Assembly (NCBI GenBank): GCA_005800795.1 | Contig: SYEN01000293.1 | Coordinates: 1-11,756, forward strand | Reading direction: 5' to 3' | DNA length: 11,756 nt | DNA from: Burkholderiales bacterium | Lineage (GTDB): Bacteria; Pseudomonadota; Gammaproteobacteria; Burkholderiales; SG8-41 | Shown: in pieces, positions 1 to 6,653 of the stretch | Layout: every line of letters begins with the position of its first letter | Position numbering within the stretch: position 1 is the stretch's first letter | Program-made: the position numbers and the translations under genes | Notes under the pieces: model-generated | Told to the model about the DNA's origin: nothing | What the model saw: the letters and a program-made list of their open reading frames with translations, nothing else | Databases searched by the model: none

Positions 1-1
1 C

Positions 2-697
2 CACGCCCGCTTCGAGCAGAATCTGCCGCGCGCCTGGCTGGGCCAGCCGGTCGGCGTTGCCCGCTCCTACGGCATCCACGAAAGCCAGAGCCTGTCATTT
101 GAAATGCAGCTCGCGCGAGGCCGCCCGTTCACTGGCCTGCTCGAGCCGCTGCTGCGCGAGCACCTGGGCAATCAGCCCGCGGTCCAGCCGGACAATCTGC
201 ACCGCTTGCTGACCCGCGTGAAGCCGGGCTTTATCCGGGTCAACGCCGACGAAGTGACCTACCCGGCGCACATCATTCTGCGGTACGAAATCGAACGTTC
301 GATGATTGAAGGCGATATTGAGCCTGACGACATCCCCACGCTGTGGGACGAAAAAATGCAGTCGCTACTGGGCATCGATACACGCGGCAATTTCAAGGAC
401 GGCTGCCTGCAGGACGTTCACTGGAGCGACGGCTCGTTCGGCTATTTTCCGAGTTACACGCTGGGCGCGATGATCGCCGCGCAATGGTTCTCTGCCATGC
501 GGCGTGCGACGCCCGGCCTCGATGCCTGTATTTCCGCCGGCAATCTTGCGCCCGTGTTCGAGTGGCTCAACAACAACGTGTGGTCACAGGCCAGTCGCTG
601 GGAAACGCCGGAGCTGGTCCGGCGCGCCAGTGGTGACGTGCTTAACCCGGTGCATTTTCGCGAGCATCTGGAAAAACGTTACCTCCAGATCCGCTAG
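2..697 (+). CDS. M32 (Taq-type) metallocarboxypeptidase, C-terminal part
   Basis: This is the C-terminal 231 residues of a thermostable carboxypeptidase of peptidase family M32, a cytoplasmic zinc enzyme that removes C-terminal amino acids from peptides. The reading frame is open to the left edge, so the start is missing; full-length members are about 500 residues. The first visible residue is a His followed by ARFEQNLP, which matches the segment just after the HEXXH zinc motif, so this His is probably the second zinc ligand. About 25 residues later comes GIHESQS, carrying the third zinc ligand (Glu). Further family signatures are VNADEVTYPAHIILRYEIE and GYFPSYTLGAMIAAQ. The gene ends with TAG and converges with the dehydroquinase-like gene 70 bases downstream. 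It shows no obvious link to the catabolic genes. The ATG at 104 lies inside the family domain and is not the real start. Confidence 0.93.
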   Translation, partial: HARFEQNLPRAWLGQPVGVARSYGIHESQSLSFEMQLARGRPFTGLLEPLLREHLGNQPAVQPDNLHRLLTRVKPGFIRVNADEVTYPAHIILRYEIERSMIEGDIEPDDIPTLWDEKMQSLLGIDTRGNFKDGCLQDVHWSDGSFGYFPSYTLGAMIAAQWFSAMRRATPGLDACISAGNLAPVFEWLNNNVWSQASRWETPELVRRASGDVLNPVHFREHLEKRYLQIR

Positions 698-725
698 ACA
701 GTTTAATCGTAAGCAATTGTTTTTA

Positions 726-746
726 TTGAGTTTTTTAAAATCTCAA
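726..746. terminator. AT-rich hairpin between convergent genes, possible weak terminator
   Basis: TTGAG at 726-730 pairs with CTCAA at 742-746. Inside it a T run faces an A run, with one T-T mismatch. The hairpin lies in the 70-base gap between the carboxypeptidase stop and the stop of the minus-strand dehydroquinase-like gene, where a bidirectional terminator would be expected. The stem is AT-rich and has no clean U tract on either side, so this is a weak call. Confidence 0.25.
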
Positions 747-767
747 CAACTTTGCGCAAATTGAACG

Positions 768-1208
768 CTACTTGTTCGCCAAAATATCCTTCAACCCGCG
801 CATCGCCAGCGAATAGCCAAAAATCCCGAACCCTACAACCACGCCACGCGCCACCTTGGCCACTTCCGACTGGTTGCCGCGCCGCATGGGGTTGGAAATA
901 TGCAACTCGATGCACGGAAATTTCACCTGCGACATCGCCGCATATAACGCGCGGTATCCGCTGCTGTAACCCGCTGGATTAATCACGCACGCATCCACGC
1001 CCTTGTCGTTGGCGTCGTAAAACTTGTTGATCACCTCGCCTTCGATGTTCGAGTGAAAAATCTCCACGTCGAAACCGTGCTCGGCAGCATACTTGCGTAT
1101 ATGTTCGTCGTACTCCGCCAACAACATCGGGCCGAATACATCGAGTTGCGCCTTGCCGCGCATGTTCATGCCGGCGCCGTGGATTACGAGTAGTTTGGGC
1201 ACTGCCAT
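768..1208 (-). CDS. type II 3-dehydroquinate dehydratase-like protein with altered active site
   Basis: This 146-residue protein has the fold signature and length of type II dehydroquinase (AroQ): LLVIHGAGMNMRG near the N-terminus, SNIEGEVIN at 53-61, INPAGY at 76-81, and IELHISN at 100-106. AroQ dehydrates 3-dehydroquinate in the shikimate and quinate pathways using a Tyr and an Arg on a mobile lid loop. Here the lid reads RGKAQLDVFG instead of the usual GTREPEIYG type, so the Arg is Ala20 and the Tyr is Phe25. The His of the family's NPGAYTHTS motif is Ser83. Asn77, His103 and Ser105 remain. It may act on another small acid or have lost catalysis. The start has an AAGGAG only 2 bases upstream of the ATG, which is unusually close. 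It lies downstream of the SDR gene on the same strand, with an inverted-repeat element between them. Family assignment is sure; function is not. Confidence 0.85.
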   Translation of the reverse strand: MAVPKLLVIHGAGMNMRGKAQLDVFGPMLLAEYDEHIRKYAAEHGFDVEIFHSNIEGEVINKFYDANDKGVDACVINPAGYSSGYRALYAAMSQVKFPCIELHISNPMRRGNQSEVAKVARGVVVGFGIFGYSLAMRGLKDILANK

Positions 1209-1265
1209 TACTCCTTGAAAAATGGGCTGAAAAATTACAAAAGAGGCTCTCCACCAATCCTGAAT

Positions 1266-1336
1266 TTCCCGCGAAGGCGGGAACCCATAACACGGTGCAA
1301 CTTGAGACCACGCATGGATTCCCGCCTTCGCGGGAA
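1266..1336. repeat. paired inverted repeat, REP/dRS3-like hairpin element
   Basis: TTCCCGCGAAGGCGGGAA at 1266-1283 and its exact reverse complement at 1319-1336 face each other. Including flanks (1266-1288 and 1314-1336) the arms are 23 bases with one mismatch, separated by 25 bases. Each 18-base arm is also a hairpin by itself (TTCCCGC against GCGGGAA). The ATTCCC-N-GGGAAT core resembles the dispersed small repeats of betaproteobacteria, of which Neisseria dRS3 is the best known. It lies between two minus-strand genes and could end transcription or protect the 3' end of the SDR message. Confidence 0.8.
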
Positions 1337-1393
1337 GGACAGTTGGTGTGCTCTTGGTTTTCTTTTCGCTATTGACAGTTTGTCGTCAGGAGA

Positions 1394-2320
1394 TCAAAAC
1401 GGCTCCCAACTCAACACATCCCTCGACCGCTCCAACGGCGTCAGCGATGTCTTGAACGCCGGCATCACGCGATCACGTATCGATTGCGGTGTCCAGCCGC
1501 CATCGCGATGCGCCGAGCGGATCGGACGTGGCTGGCTGATGAGGAAAATTTCGTTCGCACGCACCGAGAATATCTGCCCGGTAACATCTTTCGCCGCATC
1601 ACTGCACAAATACACCGCCATCGGCGCGATCTGCTTGGGTGACATCATTTTACGGCGTGTTTCGATATGTGCTTTTTGCTCCGGCGTGTTGGCGGGAATC
1701 GCCTCGATCATGCGGCTAAACGCATTAGGCGCGATACAGTTCGAGCGCACCAGGTAACGCGACATATCCAGCGCGATCTGCCGCGATAGACCGACGATAC
1801 CCAGCTTGGCCGCGCCGTAGTTTGCTTGGCCAAAGTTGCCGAACAGGCCCGAGCCGGAGGTCATGTGCACGAACGCGCCGCTGTTTTGCTGGCGAAAATG
1901 CTGCGCTGCCGCCAGACTCACATGAAACGCGCCGTACAGATGCACCTTCACTACCGCATCAAATTCCTCTGGCGTCATCTTGTGAAAAATACGGTCGCGC
2001 AAAATTCCGGCGTTATTGATCACCGCATCGATGCGGCCAAAATTCGCCACCGCCAGTTCGATGATATGCGCGGCGCTTTTGGCCTCCGCCACACTGTCAG
2101 TACTGGCCACGGCCTTGCCGCCATTAGCCTTGATTTCATTCACCACCTGCTGCGCAACACTTTCGTCCACGCCCTCGCCGTTGACGGTGGAACCCAGATC
2201 ATTTACCACCACCGACGCGCCCTCCTCGGCCAACATCAACGCCATCTCGCGCCCGATGCCGCGCCCCGCGCCGGTCACCACCGCCACCTTGCCTTCCATC
2301 ATTCGATCATTTGTCACCAT
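1394..2320 (-). CDS. SDR-family oxidoreductase, (3R)-hydroxyacyl-CoA dehydrogenase type
   Basis: This is a 308-residue classical short-chain dehydrogenase. The cofactor motif TGAGRGIG is at 16-23, Asp41 at the end of the second strand (VVVNDLG) suggests NAD(H), NNAG is at 102-105, and the catalytic Ser155, Tyr168 and Lys172 lie in a segment ending NFGQANYGAAK. The wording of VVVNDLG, NNAGILRD, GNFGQANY and IAPNAFSRM is that of the dehydrogenase domain of peroxisomal multifunctional enzyme type 2, which oxidises (3R)-hydroxyacyl-CoA. A tail of about 50 residues beyond the SDR core ends in SWEPF. I chose the ATG at 2320 because AGGGAG lies just upstream; an ATG 18 bases earlier has no such site. 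The gene is divergent from the HpcH aldolase gene and probably acts on a CoA-bound intermediate. The true substrate is unknown; a FabG-like ketoreductase is the alternative. Confidence 0.9.
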   Translation of the reverse strand: MVTNDRMMEGKVAVVTGAGRGIGREMALMLAEEGASVVVNDLGSTVNGEGVDESVAQQVVNEIKANGGKAVASTDSVAEAKSAAHIIELAVANFGRIDAVINNAGILRDRIFHKMTPEEFDAVVKVHLYGAFHVSLAAAQHFRQQNSGAFVHMTSGSGLFGNFGQANYGAAKLGIVGLSRQIALDMSRYLVRSNCIAPNAFSRMIEAIPANTPEQKAHIETRRKMMSPKQIAPMAVYLCSDAAKDVTGQIFSVRANEIFLISQPRPIRSAHRDGGWTPQSIRDRVMPAFKTSLTPLERSRDVLSWEPF

Positions 2321-2339
2321 GCTCTCCCTGATACACACA

Positions 2340-2368
2340 TTTTAAGTACTCACCAGTAACGTTATGAT
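2340..2368 (+). promoter_or_regulatory. putative promoter for the HpcH aldolase gene
   Basis: TATGAT at 2363-2368 matches five of six bases of a sigma70 -10 box. A poor TTTTAA (-35) lies 17 bases upstream. It sits in the 106-base gap between the divergent SDR and aldolase starts, so both promoters must be close together. Weak evidence. Confidence 0.3.
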
Positions 2369-2426
2369 ACGCGAAAACTTGCGCGCTCTTGATGTCGAAC
2401 CCCTCACCAGCCGGGAGACCTCCAAC

Positions 2427-3218
2427 ATGCGAACGAATCGCGTCAAAAAAATCATCCGCGAAGGCGGCCTCGCACTCGGCACCTACGTCGGCGGCATCGC
2501 TGATCCGCAGATCGTCGAAATCATCGGCCACGCCGGTTTCGACGCCGCTTTCATCGACATGGAACACACCAGCTTTGATCTGCGTGACGTGCAACTGATG
2601 GTGATGGCCGCCGAGCGCGTGGGCATTTCCCCCATCGTGCGTCCGCCAGGTTTTGATCCGGCATTTTTGCTGCGCCTGCTCGACATGGGCGTGCAAGGCG
2701 TGCAAATTCCGCATATCAGCAACGCAGATGCTGCGCGCGCTGCCGTGCAAGCGGTGCGTTACCCGCCGCTCGGCGACCGCGGCATGGCAGGTGCGTCACG
2801 CGCCACCGATTTTGGCAAGGTACCGATGATGCAGCACATCGAACAATCCAACCGCGAAATCACACTGGCGCTGATGATCGAGGATCAACAGGCTCTCGAC
2901 CAGATGGACGAAATCGCACAGGTGGAAGGCGTTGATCTGATTGTGGTCGGTCCCTCGGACATGTCACGCACGCTGGGCGTCACCGGCACGCCGAATCATC
3001 CCAAACTGCTGGCGGTGATCGAACGGCTGCAAAAAGCGCTGAAAAACGGCGCGGGCGCCAAACTGGCGCTGCCGATCAATCACCCAGCGTTGCCGCGCAA
3101 TGCAGGCGAACTGAAAGCCATGGGGTGCGCCTATGCCAATTGCGCGCCGGCGCCCGAGGTGCGTCTGATGAAATCACTGCAGGCACAGGCGGATGATATG
3201 CGCAAGCAATTGGGGTGA
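2427..3218 (+). CDS. HpcH/HpaI family class II aldolase
   Basis: This 263-residue member of the HpcH/HpaI aldolase family (2-dehydro-3-deoxyglucarate or 4-hydroxy-2-oxoheptanedioate aldolase type) would cleave a 2-keto-4-hydroxy acid to pyruvate and an aldehyde using a divalent metal. The expected residues are present at nearly the same numbers as in HpaI: His47 in DMEH, Arg72 in IVRPPG, metal ligands Glu152 in LMIEDQQAL and Asp178 in VGPSDMS. GVQIPHI at 91-97 is also typical. I chose the ATG at 2427 because GGGAG lies 9 bases upstream and family homology starts there; an ATG at 2364 would add 21 residues. It is divergent from the SDR gene, and its stop lies 7 bases from the stop of the opposing Ldh gene. 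Related enzymes can be citramalyl-CoA lyases, so a CoA-ester substrate is possible. The substrate is not determined. Confidence 0.92.
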   Translation: MRTNRVKKIIREGGLALGTYVGGIADPQIVEIIGHAGFDAAFIDMEHTSFDLRDVQLMVMAAERVGISPIVRPPGFDPAFLLRLLDMGVQGVQIPHISNADAARAAVQAVRYPPLGDRGMAGASRATDFGKVPMMQHIEQSNREITLALMIEDQQALDQMDEIAQVEGVDLIVVGPSDMSRTLGVTGTPNHPKLLAVIERLQKALKNGAGAKLALPINHPALPRNAGELKAMGCAYANCAPAPEVRLMKSLQAQADDMRKQLG

Positions 3219-3225
3219 TGCGCGC

Positions 3226-4311
3226 CTAAGTCAAAACGTACTGTGCCCCACACCGCCCGCAAATATCGCGAATATGCTTGTCGAGCCTTTCCGGTATCGG
3301 TATACCGCTCTTCAATCGCCGCTCGCGCTCGGCCGCTTCGGGGTCGCCCGCCACCAGCACCGGGCGCGACGGGTCCAGCGGTGGTGTGGCATGAAGAACG
3401 TCAATCACGTCATCCAAATCGTTCTCGAATTCACCCGCTCCTCGAAACGCCTTCGGATCAATAGCCAGGGAAAAGTGGCCAATGTTGTCCGGGTCTTTGT
3501 CTCCCTGGGTCTTTTCGCGTATCGGTGAAAAGCTGCCGCCGTTCAGCGTGCCACCGAGAATGTGCGCCATCATCGCCAGGCCGTAGCCTTTGTAACTCGC
3601 AGTGGATTCGGCACTTCCGACAGGCGTCAAGCCGCCGGATTTTTTGCCATCCTGCATGATTTCCATGCCGCGGTGCGCGTCGGTAATGGTGTTGCCTTCG
3701 CTGTCCATCATCCATCCGGCAGGCAGCTTTTTGTCGTTAAGATCGTAAACCTTCACCTTGTTGGCAGCCGACGTGGTGGTCGCCATATCCAGCGTGAAAG
3801 GACGGTTGCGTTTGGCCGGCGCAGAAAACGCAATCGGATTGGTGCCCAATACCGGAATCTTGCCGCGCGTGGGTACCATGGTGATGCCGCGTGTGGCACT
3901 CATAACCATGCCAATCACACCCCGTTTGGAGGCAATGCGCGCATACACGCCGGTCGCGCCGAAGTGATGCGAGTTGCGCACGCCCACGCCCCCGATGCCA
4001 ATTTTCAGCGCCTTGTCGACCGCGAGATTCATCGCAAACACCGACACCGGATGCCCCAAGCCCGCCTGCCCGTCGACCACCGCCATCGCGGGCGTTTCGT
4101 GCAGGATGGTGGGCTTGGCTTTCAGGTTCAGTTTGCCTTCAAACTTGCGCTGCTCATAGGCCATCAGCATCGAAATGCCGTGCGAATCCACACCCAGCAA
4201 ATCGGTTTCAACCATCGCCTCGGCTGTGGTTTTGGCGAGATCGTCCGCCATGCCCCAGGCGTGCAGGATGTTGAGAATTTGCTGATGGACGCGTTCGTGC
4301 TGGATATTCAT
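3226..4311 (-). CDS. Ldh family (malate/L-lactate dehydrogenase, YlbC/Ldh2 type) oxidoreductase
   Basis: This 361-residue protein belongs to the malate/L-lactate/ureidoglycolate dehydrogenase family (Ldh_2), which interconverts 2-hydroxy and 2-keto acids with NAD(P)(H). It is unrelated to Rossmann-type lactate dehydrogenase. Signatures are LLGVDSHGISML with the DSHG motif at 42-45, LGHPVSVFAMNLAVDKA at 85-101, RNSHHFGATG with the conserved NSxHFG at 113-118, NPIAFSAPA, LDMATTT, and YKGYGLAMM near the end. Length is normal. I chose the ATG at 4311 because a CGGAG lies 6 to 7 bases upstream and the family starts there; an in-frame extension to 4410 has no homology character. It converges tightly with the aldolase gene. 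A keto acid released by that aldolase is a plausible substrate, but this is inference. Confidence 0.92.
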   Translation of the reverse strand: MNIQHERVHQQILNILHAWGMADDLAKTTAEAMVETDLLGVDSHGISMLMAYEQRKFEGKLNLKAKPTILHETPAMAVVDGQAGLGHPVSVFAMNLAVDKALKIGIGGVGVRNSHHFGATGVYARIASKRGVIGMVMSATRGITMVPTRGKIPVLGTNPIAFSAPAKRNRPFTLDMATTTSAANKVKVYDLNDKKLPAGWMMDSEGNTITDAHRGMEIMQDGKKSGGLTPVGSAESTASYKGYGLAMMAHILGGTLNGGSFSPIREKTQGDKDPDNIGHFSLAIDPKAFRGAGEFENDLDDVIDVLHATPPLDPSRPVLVAGDPEAAERERRLKSGIPIPERLDKHIRDICGRCGAQYVLT

Positions 4312-4458
4312 GGATGCTCCGGGAATGTGCGTGGGATTGACCAGGAATTTAGCACGCGTCTTCAACCACGTCATGTTGCAATTTTGACGCTCACGTACCG
4401 TACATTGCACGTGCTGTCCGCTTCACACCCGGGAACTTCCAGGCCCGATAAAAAGTCC

Positions 4459-4683
4459 GTGAAACGCAAAACTCGCCGCATCGACGGGCACAGCCATGTA
4501 CTTCCGAAAGAGATGCTCGACGCACTCACCGCGCGGCCTGACCGCTTCCAGATGCGCTATATCAGCGACGGCAAGCATCGCCGCGTGGCGCGTGAAGGTG
4601 GTGGCAGGCAGCCGGCATTCGACAGGGGCGAGGACCGTCCAATAGCGATGATCGGCAAAGTTAAGCGGTTGACTGCCAAATAG
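4459..4683 (+). pseudogene. amidohydrolase (Amidohydro_2/ACMSD-like) N-terminal remnant
   Basis: Starting at a GTG, the frame reads KRKTRRIDGHSHVLPKEML, which is the beginning of an amidohydrolase-2 family protein such as an aminocarboxymuconate-semialdehyde decarboxylase relative. IDxHxH carries the first two metal-binding His. The next part (LTARPDRFQMRYISDGKHRR and VAREGGGRQ) still looks like this family. From about 4605 the similarity fades and a TAG follows at 4681-4683, about 75 codons in, whereas the family is about 300 to 350 residues. No remaining TIM-barrel segments are found before the next gene. I read this as a truncated, decayed gene. It is divergent from the Ldh gene and next to a second broken gene. 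Alternative: a chance open frame, unlikely given the clear motif. Confidence 0.65.
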
Positions 4684-4745
4684 CGCGAGCCAATTTTTTG
4701 CAAGACGGCGATGAAGTTGATGGGAAAAGTGCAATAATGCATAGA

Positions 4746-4757
4746 CGATATATATCG
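4746..4757. promoter_or_regulatory. 12-base perfect palindrome in the leader of the Bug pseudogene
   Basis: CGATATATATCG is a perfect palindrome 40 bases upstream of the ATG of the broken receptor gene, inside an AT-rich stretch (about 4733-4786) that stands out from the GC-rich surroundings. It could be a former operator or lie within a promoter, but no good -35 and -10 pair is seen with it. Confidence 0.25.
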
Positions 4758-4797
4758 CAAGTATTTGTTTTTATTGATATTTTTCTAGAGGAAAACC

Positions 4798-5167
4798 ATG
4801 ATCTCGCCGCGAATCGGGCTGCAAACCGGTGCAGTGCTGGCGGCGTTAACCGTCTGCTAATACACGCTCGCGCAAGCCCCCTACCCTGCCAAACCTATCC
4901 GCGTGATTGTGCCACTAGCGGCTCGCGGCCCCAGCGACACCAACGCGCGCATTGTCGCGCCAAAAATCGGCGAGGCCATCGGCCAAAACGTGGTGGTCGA
5001 CAACCGCCCCGGTGCCAGCGGCATTATCGGTACCGAGATCGGACTCAAATCGCCAGCGGACGGTTACACCACCCTGCCGGTATCGAACACAATTTCGCGC
5101 GATCATCCGCAACGAAACCGCGAAGTGGGCGAAAATCGTGAAGGCTGCGGGTATACCGATGCAGTGA
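4798..5167 (+). pseudogene. Bug/TctC-type tripartite tricarboxylate receptor, broken
   Basis: This is a remnant of a periplasmic Bug-family solute-binding protein. A ribosome site (AGAGGA) and ATG are intact, and the signal-peptide start is readable, but a TAA at 4858-4860 interrupts it. Reading through, YTLAQAPYPAKPIRVIVPLA, VVVDNRPGASGIIGTE and SPADGYT are the typical first third of the mature protein. Near 5085-5100 the sequence jumps, in another frame, to IIRNETAKWAKIVKAAG, which is the usual C-terminal helix of the family, and ends at TGA 5165-5167. About 190 of the expected 320 or so residues are absent. So there are two lesions: a premature stop and an internal deletion that shifts the frame. 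A GTG at 4903 would open a frame to 5388, but this runs into antisense of the next gene and is not a real product. Confidence 0.88.
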
Positions 5168-5187
5168 TCCTGTTCCGGAAGGTTTTC

Positions 5188-6441
5188 CTATTCCCCCGGC
5201 CCATCGATATTCAGCATTTGCTTCGAGCGCAGCACCACCTTCTCGGCTTTCAGGGCTTCGATATCCGCGGTCGCATAACCGAGCGATGTCAGAATCGCGT
5301 CGGTATGCTCGCCCAAAAACGCCGGCTGTTTGGCCGCCAGGAATTCCTGCGTACCGCTCATGGAAAAGGGCATTTTCGGCACCTTTAATGCCTTGTCACC
5401 CACCTTCAAGTTCATCCAGCGATCCGCCTCGCCCATATGCTTGTCGCCCAGAATGCTGAGCGGCGTACCCACCGGCGAATACGGCACCAGGGCCTTGTAC
5501 AGCCGAGTGGTGATGTCGTCGTAGGTCAGTTGCTTGACCGCCTCGGTAATGCGCTCGGCGATGCGCCACTTCTCGGCGGTTCGCTTGCGGTTATTGTTGA
5601 ATTCGGGCGCATTCTTCCAGTCGTCAAAACCCAGCGCGTCACACAGCCCAGCCCAGTGGCGATTGCCGGTGACCGCGATGAAAACCTGCGTGCCGTCCTT
5701 GGTCGGGAATAACTGATATACGCCCCAGCCCATCGCCTTGCCCATGCCGCTGGTTTGCTCGCCGCGCGGCGGCGGATTCTTGCCGCTGAGCTGCGCGCCG
5801 GTGATGTACTGGCTGATCCAGAACACCACGGTTTCATACAAGCCCGCTTCGATGCAATCGCCCACACCCGTTTGTTCTCGCCGGTAAAGCGCGGCAAGTA
5901 TGCCCATCACGCCGTAAGTGGCCGCGCCGATATCGGTGATCGACGCGCCTGCACGCATGGGCTTGCCTTCAAAACCGGTGAGATACGCGATGCCACCCGC
6001 CATTTGCGCCAGTTCATCGAGGAAAGGCCGGTCGCCGTAAGGCCCCGGTAGAAAGCCCTTCACCGAGCAGTAGATGATGCGCGGGTTCACTGTGCTGCCC
6101 CACGTGTAATCGAGCCCCAGCCGCTTCATTGCACCCGGCGCGAAGTTGTCGAGCACGATGTCCGACCGCTTGACCAGCTTTTCAAAAATCGCCTTGCCCT
6201 TGGCTTGACGCAAATCCAGCGCGAGAAATTGTTTGTTGCGGTTATAGGTGTAAAACGTATTGCCCTGATTGGCCTGGCTGCGTGCAGTATCGCCAGTGGA
6301 CGGGTGTTCGATCTTGATCACGTCTGCGCCCAGGTCGCCGAGCATCATGCCGCCGCTCGGCCCAGCCACGATGTGGCTCAACTCCAATACGCGCACGCCC
6401 TTTAACGGCAGCGCCTGTTTGCTGTTTGCTGCATTCGCCAT
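5188..6441 (-). CDS. CaiB/BaiF family (class III) CoA-transferase
   Basis: This 417-residue class III CoA-transferase would move CoA from a donor acyl-CoA to a carboxylic acid, working as an intertwined dimer in the cytoplasm. LKGVRVLELSHIVAGPSGG and LGDLGADVIKIEHP (13-47) are the standard N-terminal signature; DNFAPGAMKRLGLDY is at 98-112. Asp142 in DRPFLDELAQ is in the position of the aspartate that forms the acyl-anhydride intermediate (Asp169 of formyl-CoA transferase). Length is normal. I chose the ATG at 6441 because a CAGGA lies about 7 bases upstream and the domain begins soon after; the open frame to 6639 has low-complexity, unrelated sequence. It is divergent from the dioxygenase gene and converges on the Bug pseudogene 20 bases away. 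It probably activates the carboxylate oxidised by the neighbouring enzymes; donor and acceptor cannot be told. Confidence 0.93.
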   Translation of the reverse strand: MANAANSKQALPLKGVRVLELSHIVAGPSGGMMLGDLGADVIKIEHPSTGDTARSQANQGNTFYTYNRNKQFLALDLRQAKGKAIFEKLVKRSDIVLDNFAPGAMKRLGLDYTWGSTVNPRIIYCSVKGFLPGPYGDRPFLDELAQMAGGIAYLTGFEGKPMRAGASITDIGAATYGVMGILAALYRREQTGVGDCIEAGLYETVVFWISQYITGAQLSGKNPPPRGEQTSGMGKAMGWGVYQLFPTKDGTQVFIAVTGNRHWAGLCDALGFDDWKNAPEFNNNRKRTAEKWRIAERITEAVKQLTYDDITTRLYKALVPYSPVGTPLSILGDKHMGEADRWMNLKVGDKALKVPKMPFSMSGTQEFLAAKQPAFLGEHTDAILTSLGYATADIEALKAEKVVLRSKQMLNIDGPGE

Positions 6442-6491
6442 ATGCTGATCCTGATGTCTGATTGCGATTAAGTGCGGATTTCCGGCGCAAG

Positions 6492-6521
6492 AGCATAGTC
6501 CGGCCGCGGGCGTGGACGCAA
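6492..6521 (-). promoter_or_regulatory. possible promoter for the CoA-transferase gene
   Basis: On the minus strand TTGCGT (6521-6516) and TATGCT (6497-6492) are 18 bases apart, about 50 bases upstream of the CoA-transferase ATG. Only TTG and TAT..T match the sigma70 consensus, so this is a weak candidate. Confidence 0.25.
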
Positions 6522-6592
6522 GCGGGGGAATTGCCTGTGACCGGGGGCTTTCCACAACGTGAATACCACTCGTCCTCACGGTTGACGCGCAG

Positions 6593-6621
6593 TTGACCTG
6601 CCGCCGATGCGGGGCTACATT
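6593..6621 (+). promoter_or_regulatory. sigma70-like promoter for the dioxygenase-cupin-Bug operon
   Basis: TTGACC at 6593-6598 and TACATT at 6616-6621 are separated by exactly 17 bases, a good -35/-10 pair. Transcription would start near 6628, leaving a leader of about 26 bases with GGGAG 7 bases before the ATG at 6654. A second TTGACG lies 11 bases upstream of the -35 box and could reflect overlapping promoter sites. Confidence 0.55.
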
Positions 6622-6653
6622 GCCGCTGTGCATCTTCACTCCGGGAGCCTCTC

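Noticed and set aside
1826..2359. Plus-strand open frame opposite the SDR gene
   Set aside because: The SDR motifs on the minus strand are unambiguous; this frame shows no recognisable protein.
2455..2466. Apparent third copy of the CGCGAAGGCGG repeat core
   Set aside because: It is coding sequence of the aldolase (REGG) and lacks the TTCCC and GGGAA arms, so the likeness is by chance.
4384..4413. TTGACG with TACATT and a CACGTG palindrome upstream of the Ldh gene and amidohydrolase remnant
   Set aside because: The boxes are only 11 bases apart, too close for a sigma70 promoter, and CACGTG alone is too short to support an operator.
3562..4683. Long plus-strand open frame of 373 codons
   Set aside because: Up to about 4311 it is the antisense of the Ldh gene, and its product is rich in His and Arg with no family signature. 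Only its last part, from 4459, carries the amidohydrolase remnant.
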